From: Dendrocalamus latiflorus
Taxonomy: Eukaryota > Streptophyta > Magnoliopsida > Poales > Poaceae
Reading direction: 5' to 3'
DNA length: 64,000 nt
NCBI GenBank assembly: GCA_017311315.1
Contig: CM029613.1
Span: forward strand, 932,501-996,500
The translations under genes were made by a program, and so were the position numbers. This document shows positions 36,816-48,288 of this stretch, one piece after another; within the stretch, counting starts at the first letter, position 1; every line of letters begins with the position of its first letter. A model generated the notes under the pieces. The model was not told where the DNA came from. It did not search any database and saw only the letters and a program-made list of their open reading frames with translations.

Positions 36816-39800
36816 CTAGTACATCCTTGACATGCCATAGGGAACGACACCAACCTTTCTGTGAGTACCGGTGCCTGCGGATGATGCGGCAGCAACAATG
36901 CCATTTAGAGATCTTGTGTATAGGTTGGTCTCTGCTGCTAATCTATCGAACGGATCACTCTTTGACCCTGCTGAAAGTTGCAATTGAGGTGCTCTCATGT
37001 CCAGAGCAACATCAGGCGTGACTTTGCTGTTTGCACAAGCAAAGGACTGCGAATGCAGTGTATAGCCCCCCATGGCCTGTGATGGCATTTGATGATAACC
37101 ATATGCTTGTTGGATCTGTTGCTGGGGAGGGTACCCTGAATTCATCACTGACCTGCTTGTACCATAAGGATGATCGATGCTTCCATTTTCATAAGGTAAT
37201 ACTGAATCAGCAACTCTTCCTAGTCCCACTGGCAAATAAGAAATTATCTCAGAAATGGGCCATTATCTTCAAACAATATCAACAAAACATGTATAATAAA
37301 TGAAAGAAAATGAACCTGCTTGTGCCCCTTGTTGAGCCTGAGAAGCACTGGGAACATTCCCAGGAAAGCTTGCCATCTCCCAAGGGTTTTTAGAAGACTC
37401 ACCGGAGACAGGTCTACCCCTCGATGAGGCCACAAGAGGCTGTTCCTTGGCAGGAATTGGACTGGAGTGAACAATAGTTGACCTGCAAAAATGAAGCTGC
37501 AGATTAGCAAGACAGACAAGCCTTCCCTAAATTGAATCATGATGACAGAAGGCCAGAAGAACATACAAGTGCAGCAACTGGGTAACAGCTACCAACATTC
37601 TGAATGCATACTAATCAACTCTCAATTTTATTTCAGAATAGAACCCTGAATAGCAACTGGCGATGAAGCATTGGACAGCAAGTTGACTTGAGAATTCGAC
37701 AACCTACATATCAATTATGTGCACCCCAACTCTATTGATGCAACCGCATATTCCTAGAAGAGATATTTTACAGTACATTGCACTCCCTTAAGTATCAAGG
37801 AGTATAAACTAAATCCAGCCATCCATGTACAAGGGGTATTATGGACATTTTCTTTTAACCATATGTGGAGTAATTGGACTTCTTTTTTTGTTTTAACCTA
37901 AATCATCCCTAACCTAACAGAAACCTTCACGTCATTGGATTGGAAACAATGGGCAACCCACATTAATTGGTGGGTGATGTAAAGAGCTCTTACTACAAAC
38001 ACATCCAGTATTATCCTGGGTCCAAAACCACAACATCTTAATACTCCAGGATGATTCTTTCAGCATTTGACACCTAGTCCGTAGGGAAGTACCGTAATAT
38101 GGAGAAAAACTGGGATGCACTTCAAAGTGCACCTTGAAGTGGTTTGCACCCATGCAGCTAATATGGAAGAAAAAACAGAATGAACACAGGACCAGAATAT
38201 GATGCCATCTTACCTAGGAAGGGATGCATGTTTTCTCTCCATTGGAACTACAGGGCCACTACCACCGCTTTCTTCAAGATGAGAAAACAGCTTCTTAAAT
38301 TGATCAACAGCACTGATAAACACAGCCACAAAATACGACGGTCGGTAGAGTTGATACAGTGAACAAAAAGAGTAAAAACATGCATGCACAAAAGCACCAT
38401 ACATGTGCAAACATAGAAAAGCTAAAACCTTGGGTAGAGAAAGGTTGTCCTCTCTGTGCCATTTACGTAGTTCTTCAGCAATTGCGGATGATATTCCAAT
38501 ATCTCCTGGAATATCAGCTCCCTTACATCTTCCTTTGACATTCTTCTGTGCTCAAACTCAAACTCCACTTTTCTGATTTGCTGACAGGATGGTTCTCTCT
38601 CAGCCTTGGAAAGGCCTTTAAAGTATGGATCAGTCAATGCCTACAAAACATAAGTATTGAGAGAAATGTCACAACTTACTCCATATAAGTACAAAAACCT
38701 AAAGTTGCAAGCAACAGAGAAAAGAAACTGAGACATCAGAATGATAAAATAGCAACGAAAGATTACCTCTTCTGCAGTTGGACGGTCCTTTGGATCAAAG
38801 GATAATAGCCTTTCCAAGAGTTTTAGTGCCAAAGGATCTGCATTGGGAAACTTCTGAGAAAATGGAACTGGATCTTTCTTTCTCATACTGCTCAAGTACC
38901 TTCTTGCTTTTTCATTCCGAACCTGGAAAGGAACAAAAGCAATAAGTCAAACTTTCAAGTCATTGAAGCCGCTCACAAGATAAAGTACAAAAAATGTCCT
39001 CCCTTGATTGTAGCATCATACCCGAGAAATTGTATCCATCGATGGTGTGCCTAGAAGATCAGTCATTAAGTCTAATTGATGGACAACATTTTTACCAGGA
39101 AACAAAGGCTTCCCAGTCAACACCTCAGCAAAGATGCACCCAATGCTCCAAATGTCAATAGCGGGTGTATACTGCATTTTTTTGGGGGAACAACAATCCA
39201 AAACAGATTAAGGTTGCATATAACAAAAATCCCTGGAAATGATTTAACTCAAACATACAAGTAGCAAGGAATTTCATCATGTATGTTAAGATCAAAATGC
39301 TTTTACTGTTCTCAATAGTAATATAATCTGATCTGATTGCTATAAAAGTTGCTATTCAACAAGATCATTTATATTGAGTAGAACACCGAATGAACAAATG
39401 CTAAGATTGAATCCATGAATGAAAAATAGATCACATAATAGAAAATGACATACAGAACAAGAGCGAACATACTAAATCTCTACCTAAAATGGACAAACAG
39501 TAACAATAAAACATAGGTTCCAAAGATTTACACAAATTATGTGTTTGACTTTGACCGATATTTTTGGATAGAGCCACAATAAAAGAGAACAGGTATAAAA
39601 ACACATTAACATTTCACCAGAGAACCTATCGTAAAATAGCATAAAAGCAAAAGATATGTTTATATAATCACAATTGATAGCTCATGATATGGCACAATCA
39701 ACAAGATCAACAATATGTATGAATTGTAAAGCTCACCTTCGAGAAGAAAGATCCACAGAGCTCTGGAGCTCTATACCATCTTGTTGCGACATAATCCTGC

Positions 39801-42800
39801 AGAACATATGTATTATATCCTTAAATCATGATACCTCAATCCAATCAGTCAAAAACTTAAAATTGGTTTGTACTAACATACCGTCCAGAAGACTGTTGTA
39901 GGGGTATCGTTGAATGCAACTCGTGCTAGTCCAAAATCACATATTTTCAACTTGCAGTTAGAATTTGCTAAAATATTCTTGGGCTTCAGGTCACGATGAT
40001 AAACACTAGCTGCAGTTATATAAACTCAGTATCAGCACAAATGATGGTGATAAAATGTAAAAGTAGAATATGCAATGACAAGAATTCCATTGACCAATCA
40101 GATTGCAGTGTCTTTATTAGAGAGGATACCATACAAATAAAAAATAAAAATAATGAAGAAAAAAACAAAATATTTCATTCAAGTTATTCTAACAAAAAAA
40201 TTGCATTAAATAATAGCGTTGTGTTTATCTTGACTGTTACAATATAAGTTGTTACACCTTGATATCTCTTCTTATGCGCAAAAGCCTCTGGATCGGATTA
40301 TAATTTGTGAAATATGGCATGAGCGTGCACGGTATCAAGAATAAAATAGATGAATCTCATAGATAATAATGGCTAAAAGAAGTGGCTTTTAGAAGGAGAA
40401 GACGAGTGGTGAAAAAAGTGAGAGAGATGTGTGCACGTGATGAGAGTGAGAGGAGTGGGATGCATGATGTACCTGTGACCCCTGTATTATCTTCGGAGCA
40501 AGATAGTAGCGAGAGGAGCGGAGAAGCCACTTCGAGAAGCTAGGTATTCGTATTGACGTTTGGCCTTTCTAAACAGAAGCCAATACGAACAGGGCGATAG
40601 TCCCCTAGTTCTCCTCTACCGAGAATAGGAAATCCTATTTTGAAAGGAAGTAGGAATCCTAATAGGATTAGGATTCATTCTAGGAATTCATGTAGCACAC
40701 CTCTCTAAGTCCAGTCCTATAGGATTATGATATGAGTCACTTTCCTCAACATAAGCATAATTTACTTTCATCATGACTTTGGAATGATCTGTGGATCAAA
40801 AGGAAAGTACTCTGAGAGAATTCACTGAATGCAGAGCAAACTGTAGTTGGTTGAGAGATGATGATATCCAGAATTTTTATATCATCAAGGACAAAATCAC
40901 GTTGCTAACTTGGTTTGTAACTATATTATGGTTAATTATCTGCTCTGGATTGACTGCATTTGAAGCAAACTACATTTTGGTGATTACAAGTATCAAGTGA
41001 GAATTTGCTGACTAATTCTCAGTGCAGATTGCCTAGCTCTGGTCATTGATGCAACCATAACTGACCCGTCATTTGACGTTCTTATATCAGAGCACAACCC
41101 CCTGGGGGGGAGTGATTGAAGGACAACGTGTTATGAACCTTAGTTCATAACGGGTAAACACCACCAAGAGGATGGCCAGATGACGTCGGCGTAGGGAGAG
41201 GGGAGAGACTATAGACTAGGAAGACTATTGTTATTATTCTGCTTGATGACAATAGCATGCGGTAGCCCCTTTATATAGATGACTCCTCCTAACAGATCGA
41301 ATCTAATTCCAATCCTATCTCTAATAATATGGAAACCCATATCATATCTCTAATTATATCTCTAACAATGGAAACTAATCTCTAACTCAAATAGAAACCA
41401 ATCTCTAATTCCTAATAATAACCCGGCTGGGCCCAAGGCCCACGCCTATAACACAACGTGACTGCCCTCTATGCAATAATGCAAGCGTAATGCATATTAA
41501 ACCAATGACAGAATGAACATCAATGTAAAAAGAGATAAAAGGGAATCTGACCTTCTAAACAGACTACAACTCACACCATCTTCAGGGGAAAAAATTGTTT
41601 TGCAAGCAATGATAGACATGAAGGTAATGGTTTCCTACCAGTATGAATGTATTTGAGGGCCCGGAGTAATTGATAGAGGAAGAACTGGTAATGCTCTTTT
41701 GTCAAGTCGTCGTTAGCCTTTATAACTTGGTGGAGGTCAGACTCCATAAGCTCGAAAACAACATAAATATCTTTGAAGTCCCTTCTCGAGGGGGGTAACA
41801 TTATGTGCTTGATCTCAACAATGTCAGGGTGCCTTAGGAGCCTCAGAAGCTTGATCTCACGGAGAATTCGAGCGGCATCAGAGACATGCTCAAAAATATT
41901 GTGTATCTTCTTGATCGCCACTTTCTGTCTAGTGTGCAAATCAATGGCAGAGCACACAACCCCATAGCTTCCCTTGCCAATGACTTCTTGGATCCTGTAC
42001 CGGTTTGCATCACCATACTCCGTGAAAAATTCCGCCCCCGCAGAGCCCTGAAAAACGAATTGCTCACACTGAATCAGCAAACTGTCAAAAACCAACTGTC
42101 AAACAGATCATCACTGCTGAGAGCATCAAACGGTTAATCTGGGGAACTGAGATGCCACCATGATTGGTGGGGCTGGGAAATCATTGCAGATCGGCAGAGG
42201 TTCCGAATGGACACAATGCAACAGAACCGGCCATTAGAAAGCTACCATCAGCATTAAATCATGGACGCAAAAAGAAAGAAAGAAAAAGCAATCGGCTTGC
42301 TCGTGGGCATAATCTGAAGACCCCCACAAGAAAAGGGAGCAACTTTGCGCACCGACAGGAGGAAGCAACAGCTTGCGGTTTTGTTTAATTTGGCACACAA
42401 GGCATCTCGAAGCGGCACGAAAATGGTCAACTTTTGCATGTGAAGTATGAGCTGTTTGTAACTCACCATTCAGCGCACACGGCATTTGACCATTTTTTTT
42501 TCCCAACAGAAATAGCCAGATCACACATTTTGGCTGTAGGGAGGATGCGAATGCTAAAATCTCATTAAAACGTGTAGAAAATCTAAAAAAAAAGTTTGGA
42601 AAAATAGCAGCGATGATTCAAACAGAAGAGAGGCGGCTCAAAAAAACTTGCCTATTTGCAATCTAGAACTGAGATCAACAGCAAACTGCTACACTTGAAC
42701 ACCATAAGACAACCCAAAAAATTATAACAACTGAAGAACACAAAAGCATCGAAGAATACTGACACAATTTCTAGTATTCTATACGCCAGTCAAAACACAA

Positions 42801-42900
42801 GAGCAATAAGCACCCATCGACGCCCAGAGCCACAGAAAACACGAGAGGAAGCAGAGATCGCTGGAGCCCCACCCACCTTCTTCCGCTGCTCCTGCTGCAT
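36816..42900 (-). CDS. MPK9: Group D (TDY) mitogen-activated protein kinase, 10 exons
   Basis: Exons (minus): 42900-42877, 42047-41639, 40009-39882, 39796-39737, 39171-39022, 38922-38767, 38640-38429, 38312-38214, 37482-37316, 37228-36816; all GT-AG, 605 aa. Seen: glycine loop GKGSYGVV (aa 32-39), ATP-binding Lys54 in VAIKK, HRDLKPKN with catalytic Asp151, DFG 169-171, activation-loop TDY 187-189 (split by an intron between T and D), then ATRWYRAPEL. A C-terminal extension of about 250 aa, rich in Ser, Gln and Gly, follows the kinase core, as in plant group D MAPKs, which use TDY rather than TEY and lack the CD domain of groups A/B. Expected to phosphorylate Ser/Thr-Pro sites after activation. 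Exon 1 encodes only MQQEQRKK. The rice name MPK9 (also called MPK20-2) rests on memory of the family and locus. No damage seen; intron 2 (1629 bp) holds a solo LTR. Confidence 0.92.
40261..41123. other. Intron 2 of the MAP kinase gene, no gene recognised
   Basis: A+T-rich intronic sequence with inverted words 'gtattggcttctg'/'cagaagccaatac'-like near 40548-40590, suggesting a small decayed MITE. The frame at 40791-41000 is not protein-like. Confidence 0.3.
41124..41458. mobile_element. Solo LTR (325 bp) in a MAP kinase intron
   Basis: 41129-41453 begins TGTTATGAACC and ends CCTATAACA and is flanked by CAACG on both sides (41124-41128, 41454-41458). TG...CA ends plus a 5-bp duplication and no internal region indicate a solo LTR left by unequal recombination; the size suggests a copia element. 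Contains a possible TATA (tatata at about 41272 on the plus strand). Confidence 0.85.
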
Positions 42901-43925
42901 TCCGCTCCCGGTCGGATCTCCCACCAAACCACTCCAAAAACCGCCCCTCTCCCTCCCGCAGCCCTCAAACCCGCCTCGCAATCACCCAAACCTACGCGCA
43001 ACCACGCGGCATTCGCTCCCCCACGAGGCCACGACCCAAGTCCACACGCCGCGCGAGTCGAACCGCGCCGAAGCCGGAGGCGAGCGACCCTAACGCCGGG
43101 GAAGCGCCGCGCGCGGCGAGGGTTAGGTCAGGGTCGTAACCTCTCCCTCCCCTTCCCGATCTCGCCGCGTTCGCGTCGAGCGCTCGAGAAGCGAAGCGGA
43201 GGGGGGAAGGCCGAAGGGAATGTGGATTTCTTTCTCGCTCGCTCGTCGTGGTTTCCTGCCGACTTGCCGGTGCGTTTTTATGCGTTTTGCGGGCCACATG
43301 GCATGGACTGTGCGCCGTCCGATCCGCATCTTTATGGTGATCACCGGTCATCTGTCCACCAACTTATATGTGGGAAAGTTAGATATTAATGGCCGGACGT
43401 TAATGGCCAGACTCTTTTGACGTTATAACTTTTGATTTATTATATAGTTACTATTTTTTAAATGATGTATTTTTAAGATGATATTTATAAGTCGATTGTA
43501 ATAGACATTATACAGAATTTAACGGCCATAATCATACACGAGTCTCTCGCTGTACACTCTCTTACGAACAGCTTGAATTTAAAAATTTAAGAAAAAAATT
43601 CATAAACCATAGTCTATAAGTCGATTATAATAGACACTATACCGAATTTAACTATATCAGCCATAATCATATGCGAGCCTCTCTTCGTATTCTCTCTTAT
43701 AAACAGCATAAACCATAGTCTAAAAGAGCCGACCATAGCCTGACTAGAATTCATAAAGTAAGCTGTTAACCTCTACTTGCGCAAATTGTAGGTCTCGTTT
43801 GCAAAGGGGTAATTTTTTTTTCTATTTCTACGGGAATTGATATACGAAATTCTTACGCCGCAAACAGGACAATCACCCAAGCAGCCTTGGTGATTCTGCT
43901 GGTCCTAAGCTTCATAGACCAGTAA
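42901..43925. other. MAP kinase 5' UTR/promoter and intergenic DNA
   Basis: 42901-43230 is GC-rich with 'ccctaac' words, as in rice core promoters and 5' UTRs. 43.4-43.8 kb has two related A+T-rich segments sharing 'ataagtcgat(t)gtaatagaca' (about 43487 and 43616), a small diverged duplication. No other gene. Confidence 0.4.
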
Positions 43926-44025
43926 GGGCCTGTTTGGAACAGAGGAATTTCACAGGAATTTTGCAGGAAACAGTTCAATTCCCGCAGGAATCGGGAAAAA
44001 TTCCCGCATTCCAAACAGGGCCTAA
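43923..44025. mobile_element. Short Tourist-like MITE (97 bp), TSD TAA
   Basis: 43926-44022 starts GGGCCTGTTTGGAAC and ends ATTCCAAACAGGGCC, flanked by TAA on both sides (43923-43925, 44023-44025). A 3-bp TAA duplication fits PIF/Harbinger MITEs; the small size suggests internal deletion. Confidence 0.75.
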
Positions 44026-44191
44026 TCTTGGTTCCTTTGGTTTCAAAAAGAAAAAATATATTGATTCTTTTCTTTTATTGGGTTATGGTGGAAGTACGCT
44101 TGTTAATAATCTTGGTTCCTTTGGTTTCAAAAAGAAAAAAATTATTGGTTCTTTTCTTTTATTGGGTTATGGTGGAACTACGCTTGTTAAT
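44024..44191. repeat. 84-bp tandem duplication
   Basis: 'aatcttggttcctttggttt' recurs at 44024 and 44108; the two 84-bp units differ at a few bases. The joint frame codes a repeated SFGFKKKK...LLLGYGGTTLVN peptide; with hydrophobic sequence downstream it looks vaguely membrane-protein-like but I cannot assign it. Confidence 0.8.
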
Positions 44192-45180
44192 AGTAGCATT
44201 AGTTTTTTTTATTGGGTTATATTCAATTGGTTCTGTGACATTTGCATTTGCGATCGATGTAGGTTGGGGTTGGTCTTGTGTGGCTTTTAGCACGAGTACT
44301 GGGGTTTAGGTGGCAGAATTGAAATGCCAACAAACTATATAGCTTGCCTTCAAGTCACAATTTGGTTTTGCTATCAGATTGTAACCTTTTGTAATGTACA
44401 AGAAAATGTTCTTCCGAACACGGAGGAGAAAGATCTACCAAAACCTAACCTTCTAGTAGCAAGTCTGTCTCCTAATAAAAAAAACGTACAATAATGTGGC
44501 AGCTCTGCATCACATGGTAGCAGAACAGCAGATGCATCCATTTTACTACCCCATGCAAGTATTTTTCAGTACATTGCGTGTCAAAATTAAACAGGTAAAA
44601 ACGCGCTTGCATTGCACAGCAGTATTACGAACGTGACATATGGAAGCATTTGCATTTCTCTACGTGACCATGTCCATCTCGTTATTAATATGGCATTTAG
44701 ATTCCCCAATTGACTAGGCTCATCACAGGTCCTACCAGTACCATGGCTGCACTTATTAGTGATTAATTATTAACATTAAGCAACATGGATGCACTTATTA
44801 GTGATTAATAATTGACATTAAGCAACATGGACGGAGTTGCAATGGAATAACAGGAGTAGCTCGTAATTCTGGCGACTACAGATTTGTGGGGCTAAGGAGA
44901 GCATCGCAGAGGAACTGTCAGTCGCTGCAAAGAGAGGACGACGGTAACCATCAGTTGGACGTCTGCACATAGAAAAGGATCTGTTGCCACCGACAATAAC
45001 CTGTGTGATGTCTGGCACAAGCAAGGCGTCTGTCTATTCATTTCTGTTCGGTTGAATCTATCCCAACCTCTACTTCAGTGGTGCCTAATTCATTCATAGC
45101 ATCGCAGGAGGAATAATAGGATTATGAGGAGTGATTCACAGTACAGAGACATAAACATACCCATACATACATAAACAATC
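44192..45180. other. Intergenic, no gene recognised
   Basis: A+T-rich intergenic sequence. A 'cttattagtgattaatta' segment is repeated near 44751 and 44793. No coding sequence recognised. Confidence 0.3.
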
Positions 45181-45287
45181 CCATACATACATATCTCAGC
45201 AATCCAGAATGCACATACATACATACATATCTCAGCAATCCAGAATGCACATACATACATACATATCTCAGCAATCCAGAATGCACG
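45181..45287. repeat. 36-bp minisatellite, about 3 copies
   Basis: Units starting 'catatctcagcaatccagaa' begin at 45190, 45226 and 45262, a period of 36 bp, joined by 'catacata' runs. About 350 bp beyond the 3' end of the synthase remnant. Confidence 0.9.
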
Positions 45288-45641
45288 TACTGTTAATTCA
45301 TAGTCATACCCCAATGGTACATGAAATTGCATAATTCCTTTCACCACTGAAAAAGAAACTACTACTACTACATCAAGTATCAAAAGTTCAAACTTTCACA
45401 TGTACAGTATGCTTCTATTATTTACCTTGCAGTTACATGAGATGCAAAATAAAATGCTATTATACATGTACGCACCAGGTGTTGGATACGCAGCAAGGTT
45501 GTTGCTTGTGATGTTTACTGCATCAATCATCTCACAAAAATCGACATGATACTATACTAGCATGTTGGATTTCTATGGGAGCTACTCTAAACTCACATGC
45601 AGGTGTGTATCTGATCTTTACAGAAATCATGGACTCTCCTT

Positions 45642-46395
45642 CTAGTCAATCCTCTCAAGATTATATTTCACCATGTTCTCAAGGGTACTTCTGAACTGGC
45701 TCCTAGGAAGGCACTGCAAATTTTTGAGAGCTAAGTCACCTTTCTCCTTTGCAAGCTCTTGAGTACTTCCTATTCCACCACTTCTATGAACTAACTCAAT
45801 TGCAGTAGTCAAGGAATCAGTTTCACTGAACTCAGAATCGATTATGTCCCTTTGGTTCATCTTGCAAAGCAAAAATGACTGGAGCTGTCAGATTTCCCTT
45901 TGCCAAGTCACTTCCTGCTGCTTTGCCAAGTTGCTCAGCTGATTGGGTGAGGTCAAGAATATCATCAACTACCTGGAACGAGAGCCCGAGATTCCTGCCG
46001 TATTCATACATTTGTTCACATATAGTGGTGCTGACACCACTAACTATGGTAGCAGACCTTGTGCTCGCTGCGAGCAGAGAAGCAGTTTTATAATAGCTCT
46101 TGAGAAGATAATCATCAAGGGTGACGTCACAGTCAAAAAGAGTTGATGCTTGTTTCATCTCACCACTGGCAAAGTCCTTGATCACCTGTTAGCACACCAT
46201 TTTTTTAATAAACAAATAATGTATAATTTTAAAGAAGATAAGGAAGTTTGCTCAAGTCCTTCATTACCTGGCTGATGAGCTCTATAACTTCAATGTTTTC
46301 TAAGTTTGCAAGAAACCAAGAAGATTGTGCAAACATAAAATCACCAGCGAGTACAGCCATCCGTGTTCCATATAGCTGACGAAGAGTTTCTTTCC
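45642..46395 (-). pseudogene. SPS2: 3' part of a plastid-type solanesyl diphosphate synthase, frameshifted
   Basis: Two exons are recognisable: 46395-46268 (QLYGTRMAVLAGDFMFAQ) and 46185-45642, which carries FQVVDDILDLTQ, the second Asp-rich motif for magnesium and allylic diphosphate binding, GNLTAPVIFAL, and the family C-terminus ending NLERID. These enzymes extend prenyl chains to C45 for plastoquinone. At about 45855 the expected ...EP-x-LR-(D/E)IIDSEF is broken: about 5 nt are missing, so the frame read ends at 45832 after QDEPK while the true C-terminus (about 68 aa) continues in another frame. The exons with the first DDxxD motif were not found upstream; instead a decayed copia element starts about 400 bp away. 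Best read as a truncated, inactive copy, unless distant 5' exons exist and the indel is an error. The SPS2 name rests on remembered locus order. Confidence 0.7.
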
Positions 46396-46800
46396 CTGCA
46401 AACAATCAGATCTTGTTTAGAATAACTTTGTCCCCTCATTGAACCGTTCCATTATGATGAATATAAATGAATGCAAAATGAAAACAAACATGAAGCTTCT
46501 CAATTCCCATATCAAGGAAAATGCAATAGTTATATATCTGTCAATTTACAGTCAAGATATATGCCCTAGAAAGAATGTGAAAAGGAAAAGAGTAACAAAA
46601 GGTAAGATATGTCTCCAAAGTAGAGGGGCCAAAAAAAGGTTAAAGATAGAGAATGGTTTTTCCACATGCACATGGACGTCTATACACTATCCTAACTATC
46701 AAATGTGCCTCGAGATTTATGCAAAATTTCAAAATTCAAACCACAACCTCATCTGCCAATCTCTGTAATGTTTTTGCACAAATCTCGGTGCACTTTGGAT

Positions 46801-48288
46801 TGTTAGTGTTAGAATAGGATAGGAATTCTTTGTTTCCTTATATGTCATTGTTTCCTTATTCGTATATAGCATATTCCCTTGCAATATCTTATTGTATTCT
46901 TGATGTGGATATGCACATGTTTTATGTTTTTCAGTTAAAAATATTATTTGATTGGAAAGAATTATTGAGCCGCATTAAATATTATCAGGTGAATTTGTTT
47001 CCTAATGAATTTCCTTATATTGATGAGAACAATATACTACCTCATGCAAGTTTCGTATGTATTCTCAGGTTTGAACGATGTGAAGACTTTGGAACCACAA
47101 GGAGAAAGGAAGAAACCAGCCAACTGAGTATCTATTTCATGCAGTCAATAGCCAAGCAAGGTTCAAGATAGAACAAGCCACTACACATGAAGTCATGTGT
47201 CCAGAGACAAAGGGCCTGCGCATCAGTTGGGCTAAAATAAATTAGCCATATAGTATTTATTAGTAAATCACTTGTGTTAATTAAGCCCAAAAGCATACGG
47301 ACACGTATGGAGACGAATAGCGGCCGTATATATACGCGTCATCTTCGATCACGGACAGACGGCGACTAGAAAACAAAGAAACGAGAGAAGAAAATGGATG
47401 AATAGTGCCATGACTAGATAATGTGGAGGACCGTGTGCTTGTTTTTGAGTTTTTGATAGCCACAAAAAATTCAATAGAAATTTGAGAGTTCTTGCAAATC
47501 GAGATCGTTCAACCTTTCCACTGGAAATTGGAAGCGCGATAGGGCTTTCGCTTGGTGGTAGAGATGGCAATGGGTACCCGATACCCGAATACCCGACAGG
47601 TTTTACCCGATAAAGAGACGGGTATGAAAAATTTTATGTACCCATGGGTACGTTATTGGGCAAAATCCTCTACCCGCCGGGTAGGCGGGTGCGGGTGTGG
47701 GTATATACTACCCATACCCGCCTACCCGCGGGTAATGAATACCTGCATTAGACAACTAGACATCCAACTCAAATGTTAATTTTATTATCTACTTGTTGTT
47801 GATTGTTTATTTGTTTGTCATATGTTGATATGGTCATGTCAAGTATGTTTATGTGATGTACTAATTTTGATCATTAGACGCTTTTGTGCTTGGCATGTAT
47901 GATTAATGAATGTCTAAATTGATGATATTCTTATGTGTTGAACCGGGTATGCTTGCGGGTACGGGTATGGGTAAATTTTCTTACCCGTGTGCGGATACGG
48001 GTAACCCAATGGGTAAATTTACACCTAGCGGGTACGGGTATAGAATGGCAATACCCGATGGGTATTTACCCGTTGCCATCTCTACTTGGTGGTCATGAAG
48101 TCCGGCACGTGTGATCTTGCGAATTAAAGACCGTTCGTTTTTGTATTGGCAACGGGGGATCGTTACGATTCAAGAGAGGGCACGTGAGTATCCAATCCTA
48201 CGACGAGAAGATCGGGTGACCCCGTATCAATTCCCTATATATATATTGTCCATTAGGTCTCATGAATATATACACAATATTCACAACA
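46801..48288 (+). repeat. Probable 5' LTR of a decayed copia element (with nested hAT)
   Basis: TGTTAGTGTTAGAATAGG at 46801 and ...TTCACAACA at 48288 are plausible LTR ends, and the next bases (TGGTATCAAAACT) are a slightly mutated tRNA-iMet primer site. Without the nested hAT the LTR would be about 950 bp. The left limit is a guess; no 3' LTR partner was found. Confidence 0.45.
47551..48092. mobile_element. Non-autonomous hAT element (526 bp), perfect TSD
   Basis: 47559-48084 with inverted ends TAGAGATGGCAATGGGTA and TAGAGATGGCAACGGGTA (complement), flanked by CTTGGTGG on both sides (47551-47558, 48085-48092). Rich in 'tacccg'/'cgggta' words. No transposase; inserted in the LTR-like sequence of the decayed copia element. 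Confidence 0.9.

Noticed and set aside
44150..44309. Organelle-derived insertion (hydrophobic frame after the 84-bp duplication)
   Set aside because: The composition suggested chloroplast or mitochondrial DNA, but I could not match it to any organelle gene.
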